Below are positions 43,700-52,776 of a stretch of DNA of 64,000 bases, in pieces (the stretch's first letter is position 1; every line of letters begins with the position of its first letter). The stretch lies in assembly GCA_026129915.1 (NCBI GenBank), contig JAHCHD010000001.1, positions 1-64,000 of the forward strand, read 5' to 3'. This DNA comes from Bryobacterales bacterium. Lineage in GTDB: Bacteria > Acidobacteriota > Terriglobia > Bryobacterales > Bryobacteraceae. A program made the translations under genes and the position numbers. A model generated the notes under the pieces. It had not been told where the DNA came from. It saw only the letters and a list, made by a program, of their open reading frames with translations, and did not search any database.

Positions 43700-45577
43700 A
43701 TGCGAAATAGCACGAGTTCCGCGATTGGCGCACCAACGTTTCCGTGGCGAGGCCGCGTGTTGAGGCGGTTGCTGCTGTCGTTGTGCGTGTTGAGCGCCTT
43801 CGGCCCTCTCAACATGGCTTTCGCTCAGAGTGCAGACCCTTCGCAGGGTACAACCCCAGGCACTGGAGTGATTGCGGGGCGTGTGCTAGATGCCGCCAGC
43901 GGCGAGGTGCTTGGCAAGGCAGAGGTGCGGCTCTCCGGCGGACCCGCGGGGGGATCGCAGCCGGGTTCGCCGGCAGCACGGGCAGTGGTGGCTCGTACGG
44001 GAGCCGATGGGGCTTTTCTGTTGCAGGGGATTCAGGCAGGAGACTATGTACTGAGCGTAAGCCGCCGCGCCTACGCCGCATGTGGATCGGATGTGGATGG
44101 CCTTCCTGGCAGGCAGCAGGGGTGCTCCACGCGGTTTACGCTACACGCCGGGCAGAAACTGGGGAATGTACAGATCCGGCTGCTGCGCGCAGCAGTGGTA
44201 ACCGGCGAAGTGCGCGATGAAGACGGCGAGCCGATGGCGGGCGTGGTGGTGGAAGCCGAGCAGTACCGCTACCTGCGAGGCGCCAAGGTGCTTACGGCCA
44301 CCAGCCGGGCAACCTCGGACGATCGGGGCCAGTACCGCCTCTACAATCTCTCTCCCGGACGATATTTCGTGAAAGCGCAGGGGCGCGGGCTAATGGCGCG
44401 CCTGGCGGGAGCCATGATGGCAGGCGGTGGACCGGGCAGGATGGGCGGGGCTGGTGGACCGGGGGCAGCCGGTGGTATTGGCCGCGGGAGCATGATGGCG
44501 GGCCTCGATGACGCGATTACCTATCCACCCACCTACTACCCCAAGGCGGAGTTTCCGGAGGAAGCCATTCCCTTGCAGCTTGCCCCTGGCGCTGAGATGG
44601 GAGGCATCGATTTTCGCCTGACTCCTACAGCCACTTACTCCCTTAGTGGAGTCGTTGCAGGGGTAACCGGAGAACCGATGACCGGCATTACGGTGACGGC
44701 ACGGCGGGCGGGAAGTACCGTTTCGCTTGGTGGTCCCACTGCCTTTGCCTCGGCGGATGCCCGTACGGGAGCCTTCACGCTTCGAGGGCTTGCCCCAGGG
44801 CGATATGAACTGGTGGCCCGCTCGATGGGCATGCGCCGCGGCGCGGCGCAAGCGGCGGGAGCTTCCGGAATACTGATTGCTGACCTTGGTAATGCTCACC
44901 TGGAGGGGCTAACGATTCCACTTCGGCCAGACGTGCAAATTCAGGGCAGCGTGCTGCTGCCCCAAAACAATCAGGAAGCCCAGATCGAGCGCATGCGCGT
45001 TGTGATGGAAGGTGCGCTTCCGGGTCCGCAGCGCATGGCCCGGGTGGATGCCGAGGGGCGCTTCCAGTTGGCCCTGGCGGCGGCTGATCGGCCGAGCTTT
45101 AGCCTGGAAGGACTTCCCGAAGGTTTCTATGTGAAGGCGATGAAGCTTGGTGGAGTAGACGTGATGGCCCAGGGGGCGGAGGCTCCCTCGGAGGTTCTGG
45201 GTGAGTTCCAGATTCAACTTGCCGCTGACGGCGGCAAGGTTTCCGGTTTGACGCGCGACGGGACGGGCAAAGCCATCGCCAGCGCCCGTGTGGTTTTGAT
45301 GCCGGAACGCACTGGCCAGGCACGGCAGTTGTGGCGCAAGACAGCCATCAGCGGGGAAGATGGTACATTCCAATTCGATGCGGTGGCACCTGGGCGCTAC
45401 CGGGTGTACCTATTCGAAGAACTCGACAGCGGTCCGGCGCTGGATCCCGATTTCCTGACCAACTTCGGCCAGCGTTGGAGAGCATTGGAAGTGAAGCCCG
45501 GCGCCTCGGCCACCGCGGAAAGCCTGCTGATTCCTGTTTCCGACACCGCGATGCACCTTGGCGAGATGGCCCCCTAG
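43700..45577 (+). CDS. Exported carboxypeptidase-regulatory-like repeat protein
   Basis: A 625-residue exported protein built of at least four carboxypeptidase-regulatory-like (CNA-B/transthyretin) sandwiches: VIAGRVLDAASGEVLGKAEVRLSG, VVTGEVRDEDGEPMAGVVVEAEQ, SLSGVVAGVTGEPMTGITVTARR, and VSGLTRDGTGKAIASARVVLMPE. Each ends in a G-x-Y-x-L/V-type strand (AGDYVLSVSRR, PGRYFVKAQG, PGRYELVARS, PGRYRVYLFEE). A Gly/Met-rich linker lies around 225-270. It has a signal peptide at about 28-55. I prefer ATG 43700; 43652 is an alternative. Such proteins are abundant in Acidobacteriota; the function is unknown, probably cell-surface. Confidence 0.78.
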   Translation: MRNSTSSAIGAPTFPWRGRVLRRLLLSLCVLSAFGPLNMAFAQSADPSQGTTPGTGVIAGRVLDAASGEVLGKAEVRLSGGPAGGSQPGSPAARAVVARTGADGAFLLQGIQAGDYVLSVSRRAYAACGSDVDGLPGRQQGCSTRFTLHAGQKLGNVQIRLLRAAVVTGEVRDEDGEPMAGVVVEAEQYRYLRGAKVLTATSRATSDDRGQYRLYNLSPGRYFVKAQGRGLMARLAGAMMAGGGPGRMGGAGGPGAAGGIGRGSMMAGLDDAITYPPTYYPKAEFPEEAIPLQLAPGAEMGGIDFRLTPTATYSLSGVVAGVTGEPMTGITVTARRAGSTVSLGGPTAFASADARTGAFTLRGLAPGRYELVARSMGMRRGAAQAAGASGILIADLGNAHLEGLTIPLRPDVQIQGSVLLPQNNQEAQIERMRVVMEGALPGPQRMARVDAEGRFQLALAAADRPSFSLEGLPEGFYVKAMKLGGVDVMAQGAEAPSEVLGEFQIQLAADGGKVSGLTRDGTGKAIASARVVLMPERTGQARQLWRKTAISGEDGTFQFDAVAPGRYRVYLFEELDSGPALDPDFLTNFGQRWRALEVKPGASATAESLLIPVSDTAMHLGEMAP

Positions 45578-45723
45578 CGTTCGCGATTCCGTATCAGACG
45601 ACCAGGCACCCGATGGCGCGGCCCGCAATGTTCGCTTTGATCAATGGCTACGGAACGTGGCCCGGGAACATCTCACGGCCGCTTCCGCTTGGCGGAAACG
45701 GTGCGTTGGCGGACAATAGGAGC

Positions 45724-46263
45724 TTGCAGACCCCATGTCCACGACGGCATTTTCTGGCGGCGCTCCTGGTGCTGACCGCTGCCGTACTCGGGGGCTGCGG
45801 TTACCATGTAGCTGGCAAGGCCGATACCCTGCCAACGGACTTGACCACCATTGCCATTCCCGCCTTCGAAAACCTCACTACCCGTTACCGGCTCACCCAA
45901 TGGATGCCGGAGGCTCTGGGGGTGGAATTCCTGCGGCGGTCCCGTTACCGTGTGGTGAGCGAACCGGGAGAGGCGGACGCTGTTCTGCGCGGTTCGGTGC
46001 TGAGCCAGCAAGTGAGCCCGCTGATATTTGACCCCGGCAGCGGCCGGGCGAGCATGGTGCAGTTGTTTGTGCGCATGCAGATTCGCATGGAGGATCGCCG
46101 CACCGGGCGTGTGCTTTACCAGAACGACAACATGGAATACCGGGCCAGATATGAGATCGCGGTGGACCAGCGCGCCTATTTCGACGAGAGTGATGCCGGG
46201 CTGGAGCGGCTGAGCCAGGAAGTGGCCCGCAGCGTGGTGAGTCGCATTTTGGAGGGGTTCTAG
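45724..46263 (+). CDS. lptE: LPS-assembly lipoprotein LptE
   Basis: A lipoprotein of about 179 residues that plugs the LptD outer-membrane pore for LPS insertion. The lipobox AVLGGC is followed by GYHVAG, the near-universal LptE mature start. DLTTIAIPAFENLTTRYRLTQWMPEALGVEFLRRSRYRVV and VARSVVSRILEGF fit the family. The start is uncertain: TTG 45724 gives an ideal signal peptide but AGGAG is only one base away, while ATG 45628 or 45613 would add about 32-37 residues before it. holA follows after four bases, a frequent lptE-holA pairing. Confidence 0.82.
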   Translation: MQTPCPRRHFLAALLVLTAAVLGGCGYHVAGKADTLPTDLTTIAIPAFENLTTRYRLTQWMPEALGVEFLRRSRYRVVSEPGEADAVLRGSVLSQQVSPLIFDPGSGRASMVQLFVRMQIRMEDRRTGRVLYQNDNMEYRARYEIAVDQRAYFDESDAGLERLSQEVARSVVSRILEGF

Positions 46264-46267
46264 CGCA

Positions 46268-47317
46268 ATGAACGTCGCCGAATTCCGAAGGAAGCTCAGC
46301 ACCGGGAAACTGGCTCCGGTGATTCTTTTTGTTGGGCCGGACGGCTACGAACGCGATCGCTGCCGCCGTGAACTCATCGAGGCGGTGCTGCCACCGGAGG
46401 ACCGCGACAGCGGGCTAGCCCGGCATGATCTGGACAGCATGACACTAGCGGATGTGCTGGACGATGCCCGGAGCATGTCGCTTTTTTCGCCCACCCGACT
46501 GATTCACGCGACGGGCGCGGAAGCTGCCCTGCCCAGGGGCCGCGCGGGCAAGGACGACGAATCGCCCGCCGGCCAGGCGCTGGCTGCGTATCTCCAGCGC
46601 CCCACTGACGGTGCCACGGTGCTGCTCGAAAGTGGCCGCTATGAATTTGACAACGACGACAAGAGCAAAGTGGAGCGGCTGCTGAAGTTTTTTGCGCAAG
46701 TTCCCTGGGTAGTGGAGTTCCCTCGGTTTTCTGACGTCGCAGCATTGGAATTGGGGAGGGAACTGGCGAGGGCCAAGGGCCTTCGCATCGCCGAGACCAA
46801 GCTCACCGCTTTGGTGGAGGCACTAGGTGCGGACGCGTCCCGTCTATCCGCGGAAATCGAAAAGCTGGCGCTTTTTCTGGGGGAGGGCACCGAGGTAACC
46901 GACGATCACCTGGATTCGCTGGTGCCCGATGCGCGCGCAACCACAGTCTTCCGATTGGTGGCCGCCCTTGGCGAAGGGAATCGCCTGGAGGCGCTAGAGC
47001 AGCTCGACACGCTTTTCCGGCAGAACGAATACCTGCCCCTTGCGCTGAGTTTCCTCTCCTCTCTGTTCCGAATGGCGCTTGCGGCCCGTGAATCAGGCCT
47101 GCGCACGAGCCAACAGGTGCAGGCGCACTTCCAGCAGGCTGGCGTGTCCATTTGGCGATCCCGCGCGGACCAGGTACTAGCCACCGCCAGCGTGTTCTCC
47201 GCGGCAAAACTGCGGCGCGCTTTGCGGCTGATTGCCCTCGCCGATCGGATGGTGCGCGATACGAACCCCAGCGACCGCGTTGTGATGGAGAGCCTCGTGT
47301 TCCGGCTAACGGCCTGA
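46268..47317 (+). CDS. holA: DNA polymerase III delta subunit
   Basis: A 349-residue clamp-loader delta subunit that opens the beta clamp. It starts with LSTGKLAPVILFVGPDGYERDRCRRELIEAV, the delta-type P-loop relic without a functional Walker A. It continues with LARHDLDSMTLADVLDDARSMSLFSPTRLIHATGAE and the C-terminal AAA lid/collar LPLALSFLSSLFRMALAARE...LRRALRLIALADRMVRDTN. Length is normal. It follows lptE by four bases. Confidence 0.9.
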   Translation: MNVAEFRRKLSTGKLAPVILFVGPDGYERDRCRRELIEAVLPPEDRDSGLARHDLDSMTLADVLDDARSMSLFSPTRLIHATGAEAALPRGRAGKDDESPAGQALAAYLQRPTDGATVLLESGRYEFDNDDKSKVERLLKFFAQVPWVVEFPRFSDVAALELGRELARAKGLRIAETKLTALVEALGADASRLSAEIEKLALFLGEGTEVTDDHLDSLVPDARATTVFRLVAALGEGNRLEALEQLDTLFRQNEYLPLALSFLSSLFRMALAARESGLRTSQQVQAHFQQAGVSIWRSRADQVLATASVFSAAKLRRALRLIALADRMVRDTNPSDRVVMESLVFRLTA

Positions 47318-47414
47318 TTGGGAATCGGACCGACGCACTGGTAACTTTCGGGTCCGGAAACTTCCACGGCAGCACAACGGAAAGCGTCATACCCTAAAGG
47401 TGGAGGTGTGCGCG

Positions 47415-47939
47415 ATGGGTGTGATTGGCTTGAGACAGTTCAGCGGCAGTGGAGCTTTGGAGGGCCTATCCCGCCAGCGCCGCAACCGGCGCAGCCGCGG
47501 CTTCTCTCTGATTGAGCTGCTGATCGTGATCGCGATCATCCTGATCATCGTCACCATCGCGGTGCCCCGGTTGGGCCGAATGCGGAGTTCCGCCCAGGAG
47601 ATGGCCGCAATCCGGCATATCCAAACCATTCATACGGCGCAAGCCGGCTACTTCTCTCAGTTCGGCAAGTACGCCGAAAGCTTGGCGCAATTGGGTCCTT
47701 CGCCCTCTGGCCGTGTGGGGCCAGACGGCGCCGATCTGCTGCCTGAGGACCTCGCGGACGGAGAAAAGGGCGGCTACAAGTTTCAGGTGACCAAGGGCGA
47801 GATTGGTTACGTGGTTGCCGCGGAACCAACCGAGTACGGCAACACGGGTTCACGCACATTTTTCTCTGACCAAACGATGCTAATCAGGGAAAACTACGGA
47901 CCGGAGATGGCCACTATCGAGAGTCCACCGATCCAGTAG
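47415..47939 (+). CDS. Type IV prepilin-like / pseudopilin protein
   Basis: A 174-residue protein with a long basic leader (QRRNRRSRG, to residue 29). It has the class III signal G29|F30-SLIELLIVIAIILIIVTIAVPRL with the conserved Glu at +5. The mature domain (about 60-174) is unlike well-known major pilins and holds no obvious Cys pair. GGAGG lies eight bases before ATG 47415; a GTG at 47400 is less likely. No assembly genes are nearby, so it could be a minor pilin or a type II secretion pseudopilin. Confidence 0.8.
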   Translation: MGVIGLRQFSGSGALEGLSRQRRNRRSRGFSLIELLIVIAIILIIVTIAVPRLGRMRSSAQEMAAIRHIQTIHTAQAGYFSQFGKYAESLAQLGPSPSGRVGPDGADLLPEDLADGEKGGYKFQVTKGEIGYVVAAEPTEYGNTGSRTFFSDQTMLIRENYGPEMATIESPPIQ

Positions 47940-48054
47940 TATGCACGTTTCAGGTCTGTGAAGCTCTTCCTATCGCAATCCTGGAATCAACCGATAGGTT
48001 AGTATTCACCGGTGGATTGGTTTGTCGCCTGAAGAAACCGTCCACCGCTTAGCC

Positions 48055-49419
48055 ATGCCGAATGACAGCGATGAGTTGTGGAGCAGCCCCGATGCGGCGC
48101 TTCGTGTGGAAGCGCTGCTTGATGGGTTTGAAAGCAGCCGTGGCGCCGTGCAAGCTCGGTTGGAGCAACTGGATGGATGTCCACCGGAGCAGTTCCTGGG
48201 CTTCGCCTTTCGGTTTCTTGCGCGCCAGAAGAGGGATCCCGGTGCCGGAGCCAAGTTTCTCGCTGAATTGATACTCACTCATCCCCACTTATCGCGGCTG
48301 ATAAGCGATCCCCAACTCTTGTTTCGTGAAGAAGCGGAGCTCATCATGAAGGCAGTCACCAAGGTGACGCCGGGGCTTGAGGGTACACTACTGCAGCGAT
48401 TCCTCCACGAAGAGATTCGCGAGGACCGGCTTCCCCAGCTGTTTCGGGTACTTGATCTAACCGCTAGCGTGGATCCCGTGGGTCGCACCAACGGGCAGTT
48501 GACGCGCCTACTGAACAGCAAGAACCCCCGGGTGCGTGCAAAGATCGTGCAACTGCTGGTGGGTTCGACCGGCAGTGCGGGGGCGGCGATGAGCCTACTC
48601 GAAGACGAAGACCCGCGGGTGCAAGCAAATGTGATTGAGAGCCTATGGCCACAGGCGGCAAACCCCAATGCGATTTGGCTCTTTCGCAGCCGCATGGATA
48701 GCCCGGTGGTGAGGGTGACCACCAATGCTCTGGTTGGATTGGTGAAGGCAGGCGACTCCGATGCGCGGAAGCGGCTGGTAGCGAACCTGCGTGGTGACGA
48801 CGTGAATCTTGCACGGGCCGCGGCATGGGCCGTGGGATTTCTGGGAGACCAGCGATTCCGGGAGCCTCTGGAGGAAATGTTGCGCGAAGGAAACGTCGAG
48901 ATCCGCGGGGGAATCCTTCGCGCCCTTGTCCGGTTGAACCAGCTGCGGCAGGCGGAACGCGTCCCCGAAGTGACTTTCGATGTCTCCGAGAATCTCGAAG
49001 ACCTCGCGCTTGAGAAAGTGCGGGGCGGAGCAGCGGCCTGGAACGAGTGGCGCAGCGAACATCAGGATCCGATGCCAAACCTCGACTCCGCCAGCTTGCA
49101 GGGCGCCTTTCTGCTGGGTGCGGACTTCAGCTTCTGTTCGCTGCGGGATGTGAACCTCGAAGGGGCTCGCCTGAACCTTTGTAGCTTCTTCTGCGCGGAC
49201 CTGAGCGGGACGAACCTGAGGGAGGCACGGATGGAACGATGCGATTTGCGTGGCGTGGAAACTGACTCGTTGACTGACCTCAGCGACGCCCACCTAGCGG
49301 GTAGCACGCTCTACGGACTTGACCTTCGGGGAGTGCCGATGCGGGGGGTTCGGTGGGAAGGGGCTGACCTTGGCGCCGCCCACTTGGACGCGTCTTCACA
49401 AGAGCGCGGAGCTGCCTGA
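48055..49419 (+). CDS. HEAT-repeat protein with C-terminal pentapeptide repeats
   Basis: A protein of about 454 residues without a signal peptide. Residues about 110-320 form HEAT/Armadillo-like helical repeats (NPRVRAKIVQLLVGSTGSAGAAMSLLEDEDPRVQANVIESLW, DSDARKRLVANLRGDDVNLARAAAWAVGFLGD). After a linker, residues about 360-445 form pentapeptide repeats of the A(D/N)LxG type (LDSASLQGAFLLGADFSFCSLRDVNLEGARL, ADLSGTNLREARMERCDLRG). The combination suggests a scaffold or binding protein; no enzyme motif is seen. A TTG at 48022, with GGTGG upstream, is an alternative start. Confidence 0.72.
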   Translation: MPNDSDELWSSPDAALRVEALLDGFESSRGAVQARLEQLDGCPPEQFLGFAFRFLARQKRDPGAGAKFLAELILTHPHLSRLISDPQLLFREEAELIMKAVTKVTPGLEGTLLQRFLHEEIREDRLPQLFRVLDLTASVDPVGRTNGQLTRLLNSKNPRVRAKIVQLLVGSTGSAGAAMSLLEDEDPRVQANVIESLWPQAANPNAIWLFRSRMDSPVVRVTTNALVGLVKAGDSDARKRLVANLRGDDVNLARAAAWAVGFLGDQRFREPLEEMLREGNVEIRGGILRALVRLNQLRQAERVPEVTFDVSENLEDLALEKVRGGAAAWNEWRSEHQDPMPNLDSASLQGAFLLGADFSFCSLRDVNLEGARLNLCSFFCADLSGTNLREARMERCDLRGVETDSLTDLSDAHLAGSTLYGLDLRGVPMRGVRWEGADLGAAHLDASSQERGAA

Positions 49420-49476
49420 CGGCAATCGGCATCCGGCCAGGAGCGTGGACACTAAACGCCCCTGGCCGGAAGGTTG

Positions 49477-50805
49477 TTACGAGAGGCTCACGGCTCCGGA
49501 AACGCGATCCCAACTAGCCTTGCAGTTGTTCCGGAATGCCATGTTGGCAAGGTGCGCCCCAGCTGCCGCGTAGTGACCCTCCGTGGCGTTTTCCACACTG
49601 GGCTTGCCATTGCGCAGTGACAGGATGAAGTGCTCGTAGTGGGAAGGACCTGCCTCCACGGGAATTACCTGTTCCTTAGGTGCTTCGCGCTGTGGGAACT
49701 GCTCACCAGAGGCGCCCACGTTTACACCGTTCTTGCGCAGGTACTCATCCCGCATCGCCTTGGGCCATGCCCGGCTGCCATAGCGCTGCGCTTCCCCGAA
49801 GTCGGGCTCAGGGAAGATAGTCAACTGTCTGCCTTGGACGATCATGGTTGCCTTGTCGCCCATGATGGTGGTGGGTTCGCCGCTGCGGCTATTGCAAAGG
49901 TTCACGTACATGTCGATGACGAAGCCTTCTTCATATTCGAAGATAGAGTTCATGACGTCGGGTACCGTGCGCCCATCTTTCCATTTGTACAATCCACCCT
50001 GCGAGACGGCCGAAACGGGCGCGTTAACGTCCATCAGTTCGTTCATGTGGGTAAGCAGGTGGACGAAAAGGTCAGTGGCTACGCCGCCCGAATACTCCCA
50101 CCAGCAGCGCCAACGGAAGAACACTTCCGGATCGTAGGGGCGCTGAGGGTAGTGGCCGAGGAAGCGTGGCCAGTCGATGGTTTTGGTGCTGGCATCCGGT
50201 GGGATGGGATAGCGCCAAGCGCCTTCCGCCGAGTTGCGGTTGTTGGACATGCGTATCATGTTCACTTTGCCAAGGGCGCCGTCTTTGACGAGTTGCTTGG
50301 CCCTTGCGGTAAGGGCGGAACTTTTCGCCTGGCTGCCAACCTGCAGCAACTTGCCGGTGTTCTTTTCGGCGCGGATGATGTGGGTGCCTTCCTCCAGGCT
50401 CCAGGTAAGCGGCTTTTCGATGTACACGTGCTTACCGGCGTCCAGCGCATCAAGCACCATGCGGAAATGCAGGTGGTCTGGCGTGGCAATCACAACGGCA
50501 TCGATATCCTTGCGGTCCAGTACAGCGCGATAGTCCTTGGTGGTCTCCATCTTGCCGTTCACCGCCTCTTTGGCGTGCAACAGATAGCCGTCGTACAGGT
50601 CGCAAGCAACCGTGGGCGTTACGCCGGGCATCTTCTTGAACTCGTCAAGCAGGCCGCTGCCCTGCACCCCTAAGCCAATGAAGCCTAGGCGGATATTGTC
50701 ATTCGGCCCGTATTTCCAGGTTTGCCCCTGCGCGGAAGGAACCAGGGAATAGACGATGGCGGCGCCTGCGCTGCCAAGGAAGCTGCGTCGAAGAATATTG
50801 CTCAT
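49477..50805 (-). CDS. Tat-tagged Gfo/Idh/MocA-family oxidoreductase
   Basis: A 442-residue NAD(P)-dependent sugar oxidoreductase-like protein. The twin-Arg-like signal (ILRRSFLGSAGAAIVYSLVPSAQG) is followed by a Rossmann domain (LGFIGLGVQGSG; VVIATPDHLHF; the EKP of HVYIEKPLTW) and a C-terminal alpha/beta domain with VATDLFVHLLTHMNELMD. The EKP Lys and the His in the D-x-x-x-H segment are the usual catalytic residues. This exported form is common in Acidobacteriota and Planctomycetes, where it may act on sugars or glycosides in the periplasm. The substrate is unknown. Confidence 0.85.
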   Translation of the reverse strand: MSNILRRSFLGSAGAAIVYSLVPSAQGQTWKYGPNDNIRLGFIGLGVQGSGLLDEFKKMPGVTPTVACDLYDGYLLHAKEAVNGKMETTKDYRAVLDRKDIDAVVIATPDHLHFRMVLDALDAGKHVYIEKPLTWSLEEGTHIIRAEKNTGKLLQVGSQAKSSALTARAKQLVKDGALGKVNMIRMSNNRNSAEGAWRYPIPPDASTKTIDWPRFLGHYPQRPYDPEVFFRWRCWWEYSGGVATDLFVHLLTHMNELMDVNAPVSAVSQGGLYKWKDGRTVPDVMNSIFEYEEGFVIDMYVNLCNSRSGEPTTIMGDKATMIVQGRQLTIFPEPDFGEAQRYGSRAWPKAMRDEYLRKNGVNVGASGEQFPQREAPKEQVIPVEAGPSHYEHFILSLRNGKPSVENATEGHYAAAGAHLANMAFRNNCKASWDRVSGAVSLS

Positions 50806-50917
50806 GATGGTGCTCTCCGGGGCGGCGTCGGGTTACTGAAGACGCCCGCGTGGATTTGCCCTTAGTGTATGCGATGTTGGGCTACTTCGAGAAAAGGCTT
50901 GGATAATCCACTTCGGG

Positions 50918-51850
50918 TTACCGTGGTGCTCGCCGCCAGCCGCAATCGTTCAAGACGGTGACAGCCATCTTCCAAGTATTCACGTGGATCTCCACCGTGT
51001 CTTCCACCCGCGGCGCGTAGCCTCCGGCAAGCACCACAGCCACGGGAATGCCCATCAGCAGCGGGCGTTCCAACGCCAGCCGGTCACGAGCGAGGAGTCC
51101 TTGCTTACTGAGGTTGATGCCTCCGAGCTGGTCTTCAAGATAGGGGTCTGCGCCGGCAACATAGAAAACCAGGTCCGGCCGGAACAACTGCAGGGCGGGC
51201 ACGTAGGCGGCTCGCAACTTGTCGAGATACTCCACATCGCTTACGCCATCTTCCAAATGAATATCCAGGTTCGACAGAGGCTTCACCGCGGGATAGTTGT
51301 GAAGCTGATGGATGGAAAGCGTGAACACGCTATCGTCGTTGGCGAAAATGTCCGCAGTTCCGTTGCCGTGGTGAACGTCCACGTCAAGCACGAGTGCTTT
51401 TCGGATGAGCCCCTCGCGTTGTAGCACTCGAATCGCCACGGCGACGTCGTTGATGGCGCAGAAGCCTTCCCCGTGTCCCGCAAAGGCGTGGTGGAATCCC
51501 CCGCCGACGTTATAGGCGATACCGTGAAAAAAGGCCAGTCTGGCGGCGTAGATGCTGCCACCAGCGGCCAGCCAAAAGGCCTCCACCATCTGGCGGGAAT
51601 AAGGCACCTCCAGTTGGAGGATCTCCTGATAGGTGAGGGTGCCGTTGCGCAATTTGCGCACCCAGTCTTCCGTGTGAACCAGGCGAATCTCCCCGTCTTT
51701 CGCTGCCTTCGGTTGGTGGAAATCTTCGTCGGTGGCCAGCCCTTCGGCAATCAGACGATCACGGATCAGCCGGTATTTCTCAGTGGGGAAGACATGACGC
51801 CCGAAGTTCAGGTCGTAGCGTTCGTGATAGACGAGGGGTACTTTGTCCAT
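50918..51850 (-). CDS. Histone deacetylase/acetoin-utilisation-family hydrolase
   Basis: A 310-residue arginase-fold zinc amidohydrolase. Family motifs: YHERYDLNFGRHVFPTEKY, the catalytic His pair in VGGGFHHAFAGHGEGFCAINDVAVA, zinc ligands in LVLDVDVHHGNGTADIF, the Asp in VFYVAGADPYLEDQLGG, and LAGGYAP. The length and the YLEDQLGG segment match the bacterial class-IV-like group of small deacetylases rather than AcuC. It likely removes acetyl or other acyl groups from small amines or proteins. Start 51850 is chosen at the homology start; the gene diverges from the molybdoenzyme gene by 159 bases. Confidence 0.87.
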   Translation of the reverse strand: MDKVPLVYHERYDLNFGRHVFPTEKYRLIRDRLIAEGLATDEDFHQPKAAKDGEIRLVHTEDWVRKLRNGTLTYQEILQLEVPYSRQMVEAFWLAAGGSIYAARLAFFHGIAYNVGGGFHHAFAGHGEGFCAINDVAVAIRVLQREGLIRKALVLDVDVHHGNGTADIFANDDSVFTLSIHQLHNYPAVKPLSNLDIHLEDGVSDVEYLDKLRAAYVPALQLFRPDLVFYVAGADPYLEDQLGGINLSKQGLLARDRLALERPLLMGIPVAVVLAGGYAPRVEDTVEIHVNTWKMAVTVLNDCGWRRAPR

Positions 51851-52009
51851 GACACTGGGCTTGGTGGGACGACGCGGGTCACACCCGCTTCCATGATGAC
51901 GGATTCTGGCAGGTGCGGCGAGGGGCCTCCGGGGAACCTTGCGCGGAGCGCAAAGTTGCGGCTCCCGTTGATGTCCCGGCGCATCCAAGGAAAGGTCGAG
52001 GAGATGAGC

Positions 52010-52669
52010 ATGTTGTTCCAGGCAGACCCTAAGTTGCAAAGTGAACAGGCACCGGAGGCCACGGGTGCACCGCCCGATGCCATAGTAAGCTCAGACACTC
52101 TACGAGCGAACCGCATCCCGCCGGGCCAAAGCCGAACCCGCAAGTGGCCTGTGCTCGATGCGAGCGGCACGCCCGCGCTGGACCTTGCTCGCTGGCGTTT
52201 GCGTGTGGGTGGGCTGGTAAATCAGCCGCTCGATTTCAGCTTGGACGAAGTTCTGACGCTGCCGCGCGTGCGGGTATTCTCTGATTTTCATTGCGTCACC
52301 CGCTGGAGCCGCCTTGGCAATTTGTGGGAGGGAGTTTCTACTCGCGTCCTGGTGGATCTGGCAGGTGGCTTGCGGCCAGAAGCCAGCCACGTGGTGGCCC
52401 ACGGCTACGATCGCGGTTGGACCACAAATCTTCCTGTGGACGAGTTCCTTGCCGAAGATGCACTGATTGCAATCAGCCATGACGGCGAGCCTCTCAGTGC
52501 GGACCATGGCGGCCCGGTGCGGCTTATCGTCCCCCGGCTGTACGCATGGAAGAGCGCCAAGTGGTTGGCAGGGTTGGAGTTCCTGGATCACGACCAAGCT
52601 GGATTCTGGGAAGCCAACGGCTATCACATGCACGGTGATCCATGGCGAGAAGAACGATACGGTTACTAA
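52010..52669 (+). CDS. Sulfite-oxidase-like (YedY/MsrP-type) molybdopterin oxidoreductase
   Basis: A 219-residue Moco domain protein of the sulfite oxidase family. It has LARWRLRVGGLVNQPLDFSLDEVLTLPR, the Mo-ligating Cys95 in SDFHCVTRWS, YDRGWTTNLPVDEFL, ISHDGEPLSADHGGPVRLIVPRLYAWKSAKWLAGLEFLD and the W-x-x-NGYHMHGDPWREERY end. It lacks a Tat signal and a heme domain, unlike MsrP, matching the cytoplasmic short group. The partner reductase is not adjacent. ATG 52010 has AGGAG seven bases upstream; ATG 52004 is an alternative. Confidence 0.87.
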   Translation: MLFQADPKLQSEQAPEATGAPPDAIVSSDTLRANRIPPGQSRTRKWPVLDASGTPALDLARWRLRVGGLVNQPLDFSLDEVLTLPRVRVFSDFHCVTRWSRLGNLWEGVSTRVLVDLAGGLRPEASHVVAHGYDRGWTTNLPVDEFLAEDALIAISHDGEPLSADHGGPVRLIVPRLYAWKSAKWLAGLEFLDHDQAGFWEANGYHMHGDPWREERYGY

Positions 52670-52776
52670 ACAGTCCGCGGGCTTGGATCCGGTTTGGCAA
52701 GTCCGTTAGCCTAGTAGGAGGGTTGGTTTCGTGATGAGCACTTGTTCCAGACCGCCCAACCGGCACGCATTACCGA

